Assembly: GCA_023423045.1 (NCBI GenBank)
Contig: JAFAGA010000006.1
Span: 72,920-136,919 of the forward strand
Direction: 5' to 3'
DNA: 64,000 nucleotides
DNA from: Bacillota bacterium
Lineage (GTDB): Bacteria; Bacillota; Clostridia; Lachnospirales; Lachnospiraceae
Shown: positions 1 through 8,001 of the stretch, one piece after another
Position numbering within the stretch: position 1 is the first letter of the stretch
Layout of the letters: every line of letters begins with the position of its first letter
The notes under the pieces: generated by a model
What the model saw: only the letters and a program-made list of their open reading frames with translations
What the model was told of the DNA's origin: nothing
Database searches by the model: none
Program-made: the position numbers and the translations under genes

Positions 1-40
1 CGGTAACCTCATGGGTTGCGCCCAAAAATGTGAGTTTCAT
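1..40 (-). CDS. MBL-fold hydrolase, N-terminal fragment (cut by window edge)
   Basis: Reading leftwards from an ATG at position 40, the first thirteen residues are MKLTFLGATHEVT. This is the opening strand of metallo-beta-lactamase-fold proteins of the beta-CASP RNase/exonuclease type, which usually read ..FLGAA.EVTGS. A strong GGAGGAGGT ribosome-binding site lies just upstream (about 46-54). The rest of the gene is outside the window, so the metal ligands cannot be checked. It follows the Crp/Fnr gene on the same strand with a gap of about 56 bp and could be co-transcribed with it. The family call rests on a very short stretch. Confidence 0.6.
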   Translation of the reverse strand, partial: MKLTFLGATHEVT

Positions 41-96
41 AGAAAACCTCCTCCTTATTTTATCTTCATTGTCGTATGGTTAACTGAGCTCCGGCT

Positions 97-783
97 TTAA
101 GCTCCATCCGCCAGCCGGTTCAGTTTTTTCTCATCAAGAATATGAATTGTTCCCCGATTTAAAACTACAATACCTTCATTTTGAAAATATTTCAGCATTC
201 TTGTAATAACCTCTCTGGCGGTCCCAAGGTGATTTGCTATCTTTTCATGAGTAATGTCCAGGGTGCCGCTCCCTTCAATCACCAGCTGTTCCATCAGGAA
301 GTTGGCCAGGCGCTTATCAAGACTGGTAAATAATGCCTGCTCCATAATCCACATAACATCGGAGAATCGGGAAGCCATCAGTTCATTGGTAAATACCTGA
401 ACCGGAAAAGATTCCTTGGACAGCCTGTGAAATACCGAAGTTGGAATCAGATAGGCCCGGGTATCCTTCTCCACCTCGACAAAAATATCAAAAGAGATAT
501 TCTTCATCATGCAGGCGGCGGAAAAAATGCAGACATCCCTTTCGAACAGCCGGTACAATGTAATTTCCTTACCGCTTTCCGATACAATATAGGCACGCAC
601 CTGTCCGCTGAGGATCAAAAACAGGCCGGAGCAATTATCCGAACCGCTGTGCATGGCCTCTCCCACCGCAAACTGTTTCTTCACTATCAATTGCCTTAAG
701 TTATTCTTCTGTTCCTCCGTCAGCTCCCGCCAAAAGCTCAGGGTCTCATGTAAGAATTTCTCATCATCCTGCGATATTGTCAA
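97..783 (-). CDS. Crp/Fnr-family transcriptional regulator
   Basis: The protein has an N-terminal cyclic-nucleotide-binding-like beta barrel (LFLILSGQVRAYIVSESGKE), a long dimerisation helix and a C-terminal winged helix (THEKIANHLGTAREVITRML), the standard Crp/Fnr order and length. It carries a Cys pair in DVCIFSAACMM but not the N-terminal cysteine cluster of classical Fnr, so an Fe-S sensor is not shown. The reading frame opens with ATG at 801, but AGGAG lies 8 nt before an in-frame TTG at 783, which I prefer (228 residues). A redox or nitrosative-stress role is plausible given the superoxide reductase gene next door, but this is inference. The paired inverted repeats just upstream may be autoregulatory sites. 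Confidence 0.85.
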   Translation of the reverse strand: MTISQDDEKFLHETLSFWRELTEEQKNNLRQLIVKKQFAVGEAMHSGSDNCSGLFLILSGQVRAYIVSESGKEITLYRLFERDVCIFSAACMMKNISFDIFVEVEKDTRAYLIPTSVFHRLSKESFPVQVFTNELMASRFSDVMWIMEQALFTSLDKRLANFLMEQLVIEGSGTLDITHEKIANHLGTAREVITRMLKYFQNEGIVVLNRGTIHILDEKKLNRLADGA

Positions 784-901
784 ATCCTTCACTCCTATCA
801 TCCATCCCGATCCGTCCCATCTATCCCGCTATCGCTGCCGGAACGGGGACCATGCTTTCATCACTTTCCATTATTATAATAAAAGGCGCCGTATATCACG
901 A

Positions 902-1026
902 TTGCAGAAACATGCATTTTGTTCCTGTAATACAAGTTATCAGAAGATGCTTTTTATCTTCTGATAAAAGGTGATGCTTTCGCGCCATACACCACGGTTA
1001 CAGGAACATGCATTTTGTTCCTGTAA
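902..1026. repeat. Two copies of a 29-bp inverted repeat upstream of the Crp/Fnr gene
   Basis: Copy 2 (998-1026) is a perfect inverted repeat, TTACAGGAAC/GTTCCTGTAA with a 9-nt centre ATGCATTTT. Copy 1 (902-930) has the same centre and right arm and two mismatches in the left arm. The two share a 23-bp identical direct repeat (910-932 and 1006-1028) spaced exactly 96 bp apart. Together with the hairpin at 937-967 they fill most of the gene-free stretch 802-1127. Two dyads in the same orientation in front of a Crp/Fnr gene suggest operators, possibly autoregulatory, but no binding factor can be read from sequence. Confidence 0.6.
937..967. repeat. Perfect 12-bp inverted repeat
   Basis: Arms TTATCAGAAGAT (937-948) and ATCTTCTGATAA (956-967) are exact reverse complements around a 7-nt loop. 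It lies between the two copies of the 29-bp dyad. There is no T-run after it on either strand, so it does not look like an intrinsic terminator. It may be a regulatory dyad or an mRNA leader hairpin of the Crp/Fnr gene. Confidence 0.5.
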
Positions 1027-1127
1027 TATGATTATAAACCACATCTTATGTTTTTGCACTTCAAAATATGATAAAAAGTGAAAACATCGTTACGCTTCAG
1101 GCCACACTGTCCTGAATTGTAGTGAAT

Positions 1128-1161
1128 AAAAAAGGCAGACAGCTTGATTCGCTGCCTGCCC
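1128..1161 (-). terminator. Intrinsic terminator of desulfoferrodoxin gene
   Basis: On the minus strand GGCAGGCAG pairs with CTGTCTGCC (one G-U pair) across a 9-nt loop, followed directly by TTTTTT. It lies about 30 bp past the stop of the superoxide reductase gene. Confidence 0.8.
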
Positions 1162-1189
1162 CACCGGGTACTTAATAAGCTCTATGCTA

Positions 1190-1573
1190 TTATAGCTCTG
1201 TCTTCCATAAACCGTGCAGATTGCAGTATTCATATACCGCAATAACTTCATCGTCATCAAGAGCAAATACCGCTACAGGCTCATCGCCGGGCTTCAGACA
1301 CTTTCTCTGGCCGCCATGCTTTGTCTGTAGATAAATCCACTGGATGTAATGCTTTTCTTCCATTGGATGACGTACGCTTCCCACTTCTACCTTTACTGTA
1401 TTGCCGACGACAGATACTGCAGGAACGTGCTTTTCCTTTGCTGCATCAACAGTGTTTGCAACCATCTCTTCCATCTCTTCACCACAGCAAACAACTGGTA
1501 CTCCGGAATTATGTATCATTCCAATCATATTGCCGCAGTGCTTGCATCTGTAGAACTTATGCTCTTCACACAT
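1190..1573 (-). CDS. dfx: Desulfoferrodoxin / superoxide reductase (2Fe-SOR)
   Basis: This cytoplasmic enzyme reduces superoxide to hydrogen peroxide without making O2 (EC 1.15.1.2), as is usual in anaerobes. All ligands are visible: C10, C13, C29 and C30 for the desulforedoxin-type Fe(Cys)4 centre, then H49, H69, H75, C117 and H120 for the catalytic Fe(His)4Cys site. EKH at 47-49 matches the family's conserved motif. The 127-residue length is typical of the two-iron class. The start ATG at 1573 has AAAGGAG upstream. It has its own terminator, and a near-perfect palindrome lies about 45-64 bp upstream. trxA lies further upstream on the same strand, separated by the serpin gene. Confidence 0.96.
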   Translation of the reverse strand: MCEEHKFYRCKHCGNMIGMIHNSGVPVVCCGEEMEEMVANTVDAAKEKHVPAVSVVGNTVKVEVGSVRHPMEEKHYIQWIYLQTKHGGQRKCLKPGDEPVAVFALDDDEVIAVYEYCNLHGLWKTEL

Positions 1574-1617
1574 CGCTATCTCTCCTTTTGCTATAGTATA
1601 TTTACCCAGCAGATATC

Positions 1618-1637
1618 ATACGTTGTTAACAACATAT
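1618..1637. promoter_or_regulatory. Palindrome upstream of dfx, candidate operator
   Basis: The core GTTGTTAACAAC (1622-1633) is a perfect 12-bp palindrome, extended by ATA/TAT on the two sides with one mismatched pair. It resembles overlapping TTGTTAA half-sites of the kind bound by Rex-type redox repressors, but the spacing differs from the classical Rex operator. Position upstream of the superoxide reductase gene suggests redox control; the factor is unknown. Confidence 0.45.
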
Positions 1638-1710
1638 ACCTCCTTAGCATTGCCTGCTGCCGGGCAGTCATTATAAAAGCAAAGAAGGCTTCCTCCTTAC
1701 TTTTATAATT

Positions 1711-1770
1711 AGATTATATATCAAACTTCCCGCATTCTCAAGATATCTTTTCGTCTTTCATCCGCCAAAA
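1711..1770 (-). pseudogene. Remnant of a thioredoxin gene 3' end
   Basis: Reading on the minus strand into the stop at 1721-1723, the sequence encodes ..RRKDILRMREV and then TGA. The intact trxA encodes ..RPKKDILRMLEI and TGA at 3296. Nucleotide similarity runs through the stop into the flank: AGATTATATATCAAA is shared, as is GCATTCTCAAGATATC. Similarity fades beyond about position 1752 and no CGPC active site remains. It is a truncated copy of the trxA tail lying directly downstream of the serpin gene, so the serpin is bracketed by trxA-tail sequences. Confidence 0.6.
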
Positions 1771-1836
1771 TATTGTCGGCAGCGGTGCATTTACACACCG
1801 TCCATAGCGGATCGCTGACAAAGGCTGCCGACTCTG

Positions 1837-3102
1837 TTATGGAGCGGCGCTAGTTGCTGCATCATTTAAAACGCCCATAAAAATCGGCATACTAAACTCG
1901 TTATCCACTATCATAAAGAAAAACGGACGGTTTAAGTTGACTCTCTTAGGTTCTGCCGGAGCGGAACTTCCGTTTTTCATTTCTACAGCAGTAACAGCAC
2001 CTGCTCTTGTGCCTTTTTCGTCTACCTGAATTTTGGTCTTATGGATAACACGGCTTATAAAAATATTTCCCTCATCCGACTTCCCAAGAGAGTTAAAATC
2101 CGCAGCATCCTCATCAAAAGCATCCTTTATCCCCAACTCCTTCAATATTCCGGAGAGTTCTTCACTATATTCAAATACAAATTTAGGAATAGAGGCATAC
2201 ACCTGATCCTTGCTTTGGTTTTTAATGATATCCATTAGCGTTTTACCGTCTATTGAGGCTATAAAATCCGATACCGCAAGTCCCTCTTCAGGCAATAATG
2301 CCACAAAGGAATATTTATTATCGGCATAAGGCTTTGAAAATCCGGCAGCATTCAGACTCTCAATATAGCCATATTCGGTGCTGTGCATAAAATCAACTAT
2401 CTTTTTATTGCCGTCCTGTGCTGTAAACTCCCCCTCACGCACAGAGATATCATGGTAGATACTCTGCCACTCTGCATCAAACGATAGTGCATTGATAAGG
2501 TACATTACAGCATCTTCGGGAGGCTTTTCCTCCAAAAGCTTTTTAATCTGCCCGTCCGTTTTTTTATTTACCCAGGCGTTAATGTCATTTTTTGTGCTGT
2601 CATCAAAGGGAGCCTTATAAACCTCCGCATCGTAATAGTCCTTGTTTGTTTGCAAAAACTCCTTCTCTACCGTCAAACTCTTTTTATCCTTAAACCAAAT
2701 GGAATTGGCAAGGCTTACCTTGTATTTGCCGGCAGTGGGAAGATAAGACTGAAAGGCATAAAGATATTCGTTCAGACTGCCTATGTCTGCACCAAAAACC
2801 CCCTCCATTTGAGACAGCGTTTCCTTTTCCGCGCCATTTGCCGTCATAGCCAAGGCGGAAATGATGGAGAGCGGAGAAATAAGCGTGTTTTCTCCTTTGT
2901 GAATTTTTTTGAGAATAGCAAGGGACAGATCAGCAATTTCCGCTGTTTTATCGGCACTGCTCTTCGGTGCGCTGTCAATAACGATTGGAGTAATATCATT
3001 TTTGTCAACACCTGCCATTAAGTTTGTGGCTGTTAAATTTGCATTTTTGTTACAAGCGGTTAATGTTAGCAGTAATGCAAGCAGTAAAGTAATTTTTTTC
3101 AT
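1837..3102 (-). CDS. Serpin-family protease inhibitor, lipoprotein
   Basis: The protein has a type II signal peptide (MKKITLLLALLLTLTAC) with lipobox cysteine, so it should be anchored outside the membrane, followed by a full-length serpin fold. The reactive-centre hinge EKGTRAGAVTAVE fits inhibitory serpins (small residues at P12-P9). The C-terminal serpin signature appears as NRPFFFMIVDNEFSMPIFMG. Counting from the P17 Glu as in alpha-1-antitrypsin puts P1-P1' at Gly-Ser in EMKNGSS, which hints at elastase-like targets; this is inference. A GTG lies in frame at 3111, but AGGAGG sits at proper distance from the ATG at 3102, so I start there (421 residues). Bacterial serpins are known from gut bifidobacteria and some clostridia. 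Confidence 0.93.
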   Translation of the reverse strand: MKKITLLLALLLTLTACNKNANLTATNLMAGVDKNDITPIVIDSAPKSSADKTAEIADLSLAILKKIHKGENTLISPLSIISALAMTANGAEKETLSQMEGVFGADIGSLNEYLYAFQSYLPTAGKYKVSLANSIWFKDKKSLTVEKEFLQTNKDYYDAEVYKAPFDDSTKNDINAWVNKKTDGQIKKLLEEKPPEDAVMYLINALSFDAEWQSIYHDISVREGEFTAQDGNKKIVDFMHSTEYGYIESLNAAGFSKPYADNKYSFVALLPEEGLAVSDFIASIDGKTLMDIIKNQSKDQVYASIPKFVFEYSEELSGILKELGIKDAFDEDAADFNSLGKSDEGNIFISRVIHKTKIQVDEKGTRAGAVTAVEMKNGSSAPAEPKRVNLNRPFFFMIVDNEFSMPIFMGVLNDAATSAAP

Positions 3103-3222
3103 ATGAAACACCTCCTCTTGTATATTAGACGATAATTTTTTATAAATGTTTCATATCAAATATAAATTAGTTTTGTATTTTACCACAAACTTATGAATCG
3201 TATATCTTTGCCATACAAAAAA

Positions 3223-3270
3223 TAATAAAAAGTTTGGAAGCCTTTTCTCACGCATCCAAACTTTTTATTA
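3223..3270 (-). terminator. Strong intrinsic terminator after trxA
   Basis: Perfect 16-bp arms (3223-3238 and 3255-3270) with a 16-nt loop. The stem carries AAAAAG/CTTTTT runs, so it can act on both strands. It lies about 25 bp past the trxA stop and separates trxA from the serpin gene. Confidence 0.8.
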
Positions 3271-3295
3271 AGAACTATAAGTACCAGATTATATA

Positions 3296-3610
3296 TCAAA
3301 TCTCCAGCATTCTCAAGATATCCTTTTTCGGACGTGCACCAACTGCCTGGGCGGCGACTCTTCCATCCTTCACCACCATCAGAGTAGGAATGCTCATTAC
3401 ACGGAATCGGTTTGCAAGCTCCGTCTCCTCGTCAATATTAATTTTTCCAACCTTTGCTGTACCGGCAACCTCCTCAGCGATTTCATCCAGAGCAGGCGCC
3501 ACCATTTTGCAGGGTCCGCACCAGGATGCCCAAAAATCCAACAAAATAGGTTCCTTTGAATTCAGTACCTCCGCATCAAAATTATTCTTGGTTATTTTTA
3601 TAGTAGCCAT
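3296..3610 (-). CDS. trxA: Thioredoxin
   Basis: A small cytoplasmic dithiol/disulfide oxidoreductase with the active site WCGPC (C31, C34), preceded by ILLDFWASW and followed by the conserved cis-Pro loop (SIPTLMVVKDG). At 104 residues it has the normal family length. A good GGAGGAG ribosome-binding site precedes the ATG at 3610. No thioredoxin reductase lies next to it. A degraded copy of its 3' end lies at 1711-1770. Confidence 0.95.
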   Translation of the reverse strand: MATIKITKNNFDAEVLNSKEPILLDFWASWCGPCKMVAPALDEIAEEVAGTAKVGKINIDEETELANRFRVMSIPTLMVVKDGRVAAQAVGARPKKDILRMLEI

Positions 3611-3775
3611 AGTGTTGCTCCTCCTATCATTTCATTATGATTGACTTTCTAGGCTTACTATATCATGATACGCAAAGGACTTCTGTGATGTTATCACTAT
3701 ATTTCTGAAAAGACGGGAAATGCACGGGCCAGCCTTTATTATGGCTTATCCTTTAATTGATAGAGAACTTGCAGC

Positions 3776-6094
3776 TTAATCCTTCAGAAGAACGCTTACC
3801 TCCCGGTCCGCCGGCTCCAGCAAAATTCCTTCCTCCACATGGCTTACCTTTGCATTCGTCTCCAGAATCTCCCTTGTCTCATTGCGAAGCAGAATTCGGT
3901 AGGCCTTTGTTCCTGTATATTGATATCTGATTTCAGAGTTGTTATATACCGCTTTTAACTCCGCCGCTTCTGCCCCTTCCTGATTGATAATAACCGCTCT
4001 AAGCTCTGCATTGTTATCCGGCTTAAAGCAATGGAAGATCACATTATCCTCGTAATCGTAATCGGGCTTTGAGGTATCGGCACCTACGGCGATTATCGAT
4101 CCCTGTCTTGCCAGCAGCGGAAGATTATGATAGTCATAGGCTTCGTTGTACCAGCATCCGCCCTCATATTTTTTATTCGTGAGAATGTTAACCCATTCTC
4201 CCTTCGGCAGGTAGTAGCTCACCTCGCCTGTTTCTGAGAAGATGGGCGCCACAAGCAGGTTCTCTCCCAGCATATACTGACGGTCAAGATAATAACAGGT
4301 AGGATCCTCCGGGAATTCCAGGAACATTGCCCTGGCCATGGGGGTTCCCTTAAGGGATGCCTGATGGGCTGCCGCATACAGATACGGCATCAATGACATC
4401 TTAAGGCAGGTAAAGCGCCTTAATACCTCACAGGCTTCCTCATCATAATTCCAGGGAACACGGTAAGAGCTGCTTCCATGGAGTCTGCTGTGGGAGGATA
4501 ATAGTCCGAACTGGATCCAGCGCTTATAGATATCCGGAGTAGACGTAGCCTCAAATCCTCCGATGTCGTGGCTCCAATAGCCGAAGCCGGTTACGCCCAG
4601 CGATAAACCTCCTCTTAAGGTCTCCGCCATGGCCCGGTAATCCGAGAAGCAATCCCCGCCCCAGTGAACCGGGAACTTCTGGCTGCCCACAGTAGCGCTT
4701 CGTGCAAATACGACGGCCTCCTTTTCCCCCTTCACCCGCTTAATTGTATTGAAAACACATTCATTATAAAGATAAGTATAATAATTGTGCATCTTGTGAG
4801 GATCAGATCCGTCATAATATACCGCATCCGTCGGTATTCTTTCACCAAAATCGGTTTTGAAGCAATCTACTCCCATATTCAGCAGCTCTTCCAGCTTAGA
4901 GGAATACCATTCACAGGCCTTAGGATTGGTAAAGTCCACAATCGCCCTTCCCGCCTGCCAGTCATCATCCTGCCATACACTTTTGTCACTGCGCTTTAAG
5001 AAATAGCCGTTTTTCTTACCTTCTTCAAACAAATACGATTTCTGCCCGATGTAGGAGTTAATCCATACGCAGATCTTCAGATTATGGCTCTTTAATCTTT
5101 CCAGCATCCCCTTCGGATCTTTAAAATATCTCTCATCCCATTTAAAATTGCACCACTCCAGCTCTCTCATCCAAAAGCAGTCAAAATGGAATACACGCAG
5201 CGGAAGTTCCAGCTCTTCCATCTTGTTGATAATGCCTGTGACGGTCTCCTCATCATAATTGGTGGTAAAGGAGGTCGACAGCCAGAGTCCCATACTCCAG
5301 GCCGGCACCAGGGGCGGCCTTCCTGTCAGCTTTGTGTATTTATCAATGATTTCCTTAGGGCTGTCCGCATAGATGACCATGTACTCCAGCTCCTCACCCT
5401 CCGCAGAGAATCCAACAGAGAAATTCCGCTGTGATTCCACTTCAAAGGATACCTTCCCGGGAGAATTCACAAACACGCCGTAGCCGCGGTTTGTAATATA
5501 AAAGGGAATATTTTTATAGGACTGCCAGGTTCCGCTTCCTCCATCCAGATTCCAGCTGTCAACCACTTGTCCGTTCTTCACAAAGGGCGAAAATTTCTCA
5601 CCAAGGCCATATACCGTTTCTCCTACGGACAGCTTCAATTCATCCGCCATATAGGTCTTGGCCGTTCCGGCTTCTCTCATATGCCCGAAGCTTCTTATTC
5701 CGGTGCCGGTCAGGTACTTTCCTCCTCCGTAGTAAGATATCTTGAACGGATCCGACCGGTCTGCCACCAGCTCAAGGGAGCCTGTTTTAAAGGAAAGCTT
5801 CTTATCCTCCGCCCGGGTCGAAACCTCCGGATGATAGTCCTGTGTCAGAAACTCAGGCTTCTTTCCGGCTCCGCCTGCAAAATGCGTTATATTCACCTTA
5901 ATTACATCCGTGAGAGGCGAAGATATGGTGACCGTATCAATGGGAAGACTTATGGTTGCATGTCTTTCCTTCGCCGGACGTTCCGCACAGTATAAAACCA
6001 GTTGATCTTCCTTCTGCTCATATTCAAAGATATTGCAGACATACGCCGCCTCAATTCCCTTGGCAATCAGCCAGTTTCCATCAATAAATTTCAT
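3776..6094 (-). CDS. yicI: GH31 alpha-xylosidase (YicI type)
   Basis: This glycoside hydrolase removes alpha-linked xylose, for example from isoprimeverose units of xyloglucan. It is 772 residues long, as in E. coli YicI. The nucleophile is D415 in CFKTDFGERIP and the acid/base is D481 in HWGGDCFSDY; both match YicI (D416, D482) within one position. The N-terminal beta-sandwich and C-terminal all-beta domains are present. It has no signal peptide, so it acts on imported oligosaccharides. It is the last gene of a run with two permeases and a binding lipoprotein, 16 bp after the preceding gene. The KTDFGERIP motif supports alpha-xylosidase over alpha-glucosidase; substrate is inferred from family. 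Confidence 0.93.
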   Translation of the reverse strand: MKFIDGNWLIAKGIEAAYVCNIFEYEQKEDQLVLYCAERPAKERHATISLPIDTVTISSPLTDVIKVNITHFAGGAGKKPEFLTQDYHPEVSTRAEDKKLSFKTGSLELVADRSDPFKISYYGGGKYLTGTGIRSFGHMREAGTAKTYMADELKLSVGETVYGLGEKFSPFVKNGQVVDSWNLDGGSGTWQSYKNIPFYITNRGYGVFVNSPGKVSFEVESQRNFSVGFSAEGEELEYMVIYADSPKEIIDKYTKLTGRPPLVPAWSMGLWLSTSFTTNYDEETVTGIINKMEELELPLRVFHFDCFWMRELEWCNFKWDERYFKDPKGMLERLKSHNLKICVWINSYIGQKSYLFEEGKKNGYFLKRSDKSVWQDDDWQAGRAIVDFTNPKACEWYSSKLEELLNMGVDCFKTDFGERIPTDAVYYDGSDPHKMHNYYTYLYNECVFNTIKRVKGEKEAVVFARSATVGSQKFPVHWGGDCFSDYRAMAETLRGGLSLGVTGFGYWSHDIGGFEATSTPDIYKRWIQFGLLSSHSRLHGSSSYRVPWNYDEEACEVLRRFTCLKMSLMPYLYAAAHQASLKGTPMARAMFLEFPEDPTCYYLDRQYMLGENLLVAPIFSETGEVSYYLPKGEWVNILTNKKYEGGCWYNEAYDYHNLPLLARQGSIIAVGADTSKPDYDYEDNVIFHCFKPDNNAELRAVIINQEGAEAAELKAVYNNSEIRYQYTGTKAYRILLRNETREILETNAKVSHVEEGILLEPADREVSVLLKD

Positions 6095-6110
6095 TTTTCT
6101 TTTCTCCCTT

Positions 6111-6995
6111 CTACTCTTTCACACCGCCAAGTGTAATACCCGTAACAAAATACTTCTGAAGCATCGGGTAAATACACAGAATCGGTATCATTGATATAAA
6201 TATTTTTGCAGCATTTAATGTGGTATTGGATAAGGTATCCAGAAGCATGTAGTCATCCTGTGTCATGTTGGAGGTATCCACCTGTACCACCAGCTGCTTG
6301 ATATAAGTCTGCAGCGGATAATGGGCCGCTCCCGTGGAGAGCATCAGTCCCTGGAAGAAGTCATTCCAATGTCCTACAATGGTAAACAGTATAATCGTCG
6401 CTATGACCGGCTTTGACAGCGGAACGATGATTCCGAACAGAATATACCAGGGTCCGGCACCGTCCACTTTTGCCGCTTCCTCCAGTTCCTTCGGAACCTC
6501 CTGAAAGAAATTAACCACTAAAATCAGGTTAAATACCGGAATTCCTCCGGCGATTGCCAGTCCAAAGACACTGTTGGTCAGATGATAGGATTTCATCATA
6601 ATATACCACGGAATTAAGCCGCCCTGAAACATCATGCATATCACAAAAAGCCACAGGACAATATTTCTCGGTTTAAATTCCCGGGAAGACTTGGCCAGCG
6701 GATAGGAGGCCATGACAATCACAAGGCTTGATATCAGCACCGCCAAAACCACACGGGCTACGGAAATTCCAAAGGAGGTGAAGAAATTCCGGTCCTTCAC
6801 AATTTCCCTGTATGCAAAAATAGTAAAATCCACAGGCCAGAAAGTCACCTTTCCTGCCGACACTGCCGCCTTGGAGCTCAAAGATACCGCCAGTGTGTAG
6901 ATCAAAGGCAAAATACAGCTTAGGGCCAGTATAATTAAAATAGCTGCAAAAAGCAATTTAATCATGCGGGACCCCAGGGTTTTTCTTTCTATCAT
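6111..6995 (-). CDS. Carbohydrate ABC transporter permease (LplC/YtcP type)
   Basis: A CUT1-type membrane permease with about six membrane segments and the EAA loop (ELEEAAKVDGAGPWYILFGI) that docks the ATPase. The C-terminus YPMLQKYFVTGITLGGVKE is typical of the LplC/YtcP group. The frame is open from 7049, but GAGG precedes the ATG at 6995 (MIERKTLG), which lies just past the upstream stop; I start there (294 residues). It pairs with the permease at 7015-7932 and the binding protein at 8002-9738. No ATPase gene is present, so it probably uses a shared MsmX-like ATPase. Confidence 0.92.
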   Translation of the reverse strand: MIERKTLGSRMIKLLFAAILIILALSCILPLIYTLAVSLSSKAAVSAGKVTFWPVDFTIFAYREIVKDRNFFTSFGISVARVVLAVLISSLVIVMASYPLAKSSREFKPRNIVLWLFVICMMFQGGLIPWYIMMKSYHLTNSVFGLAIAGGIPVFNLILVVNFFQEVPKELEEAAKVDGAGPWYILFGIIVPLSKPVIATIILFTIVGHWNDFFQGLMLSTGAAHYPLQTYIKQLVVQVDTSNMTQDDYMLLDTLSNTTLNAAKIFISMIPILCIYPMLQKYFVTGITLGGVKE

Positions 6996-7014
6996 AATAG
7001 CATCATCCTCACTT

Positions 7015-7932
7015 CTAGAATATTCTGTAATCAGCCGTCTTATATGCAATCAGATATGACAGGGAGATCATGACAAATCCGACCAACGATTTCAGCAGCC
7101 CCACCGCTGCGGCCAGGCTGAATTTTAAATCATTAATACCGACACGATATACCCAGGTATCAATAATATCTCCGGTAGAATATACCGCCTGATTATAAAT
7201 ATTATAGATTTGATCAAACCCCGCATTTAAAATATTACCCAGCGCAAGGACGGACATGAGTACGATTACACCCTTGATGCTGGGCAGGGTAATCTTGAAT
7301 ACCCTCTGCCACCTGGATGCCCCGTCAATGGCCGCCGCCTCATAGAGGGACGGGCTGATTCCGGTCAGGGCTGCCAGGTATACCACCGCATTAAATCCGA
7401 ACTCCTTCCACACATCGCTTCCAATGGCAATCTGGCGGAACAGATCCGCCCTCTGGAAAAAAGAAATTCGTTCATAACCCAGAGATACCAGGATTCCGTT
7501 CATAGGACCGAATTTGCCGAAGAGATCCAGCAGGATTCCGCCCAATACAACCCAGGAGAGGAAGTGGGGCAGATACACGATGGTCTGGATCGCTTTTTTA
7601 AAATAGGTATTCCGGATTTCATTGAGCAAAAGTGCAAATGTGACCGGAATCACTACATTTAATACCAACTTTCCGATGGCTATGATCAGGGTATTGGTAA
7701 AAATCGACCGCACATCCCGCATCTCAAACATATAGGTGAAATTCTCAAGTCCGACAAATTCCGACCGGAGAAACCCCTTTCCCGGGATAAAGTCCTGAAA
7801 CGCCATTACAATACCGAACATTGGCATAATATTGATAAAAAACATCCAGATCAAGGCCGGAACGATCATTAACCAATATGCAAAGGTCACATTCCGAAAA
7901 ATATTCTTTTTTGGCTTCATAAATTTCTTCAT
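7015..7932 (-). CDS. Carbohydrate ABC transporter permease (LplB type)
   Basis: This is the first-position permease of a CUT1 importer: an N-terminal membrane segment (YWLMIVPALIWMFFINIMP), about six segments in all, and the EAA loop LYEAAAIDGASRWQRVFKIT. The end KTADYRIF is typical of the LplB group. Length is 305 residues from ATG 7932; a second in-frame ATG at 7920 is better spaced from the GAGAGG and could be the true start. It lies 69 bp downstream of the binding-protein gene and forms the channel with the next gene. Confidence 0.92.
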   Translation of the reverse strand: MKKFMKPKKNIFRNVTFAYWLMIVPALIWMFFINIMPMFGIVMAFQDFIPGKGFLRSEFVGLENFTYMFEMRDVRSIFTNTLIIAIGKLVLNVVIPVTFALLLNEIRNTYFKKAIQTIVYLPHFLSWVVLGGILLDLFGKFGPMNGILVSLGYERISFFQRADLFRQIAIGSDVWKEFGFNAVVYLAALTGISPSLYEAAAIDGASRWQRVFKITLPSIKGVIVLMSVLALGNILNAGFDQIYNIYNQAVYSTGDIIDTWVYRVGINDLKFSLAAAVGLLKSLVGFVMISLSYLIAYKTADYRIF

Positions 7933-8001
7933 CCTCTCGAAGATTTATAAGGGGATATTGCAAAATCGGCCTGACCCTCACAATATCCCCATTTTATTCT
8001 G

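Noticed and set aside
937..967. 12-bp hairpin as a terminator
   Set aside because: No T-run follows on either strand and no gene ends next to it.
3776..6094. GH31 gene as a generic alpha-glucosidase
   Set aside because: KTDFGERIP, the 772-residue length and residue numbering fit YicI-type alpha-xylosidases better.
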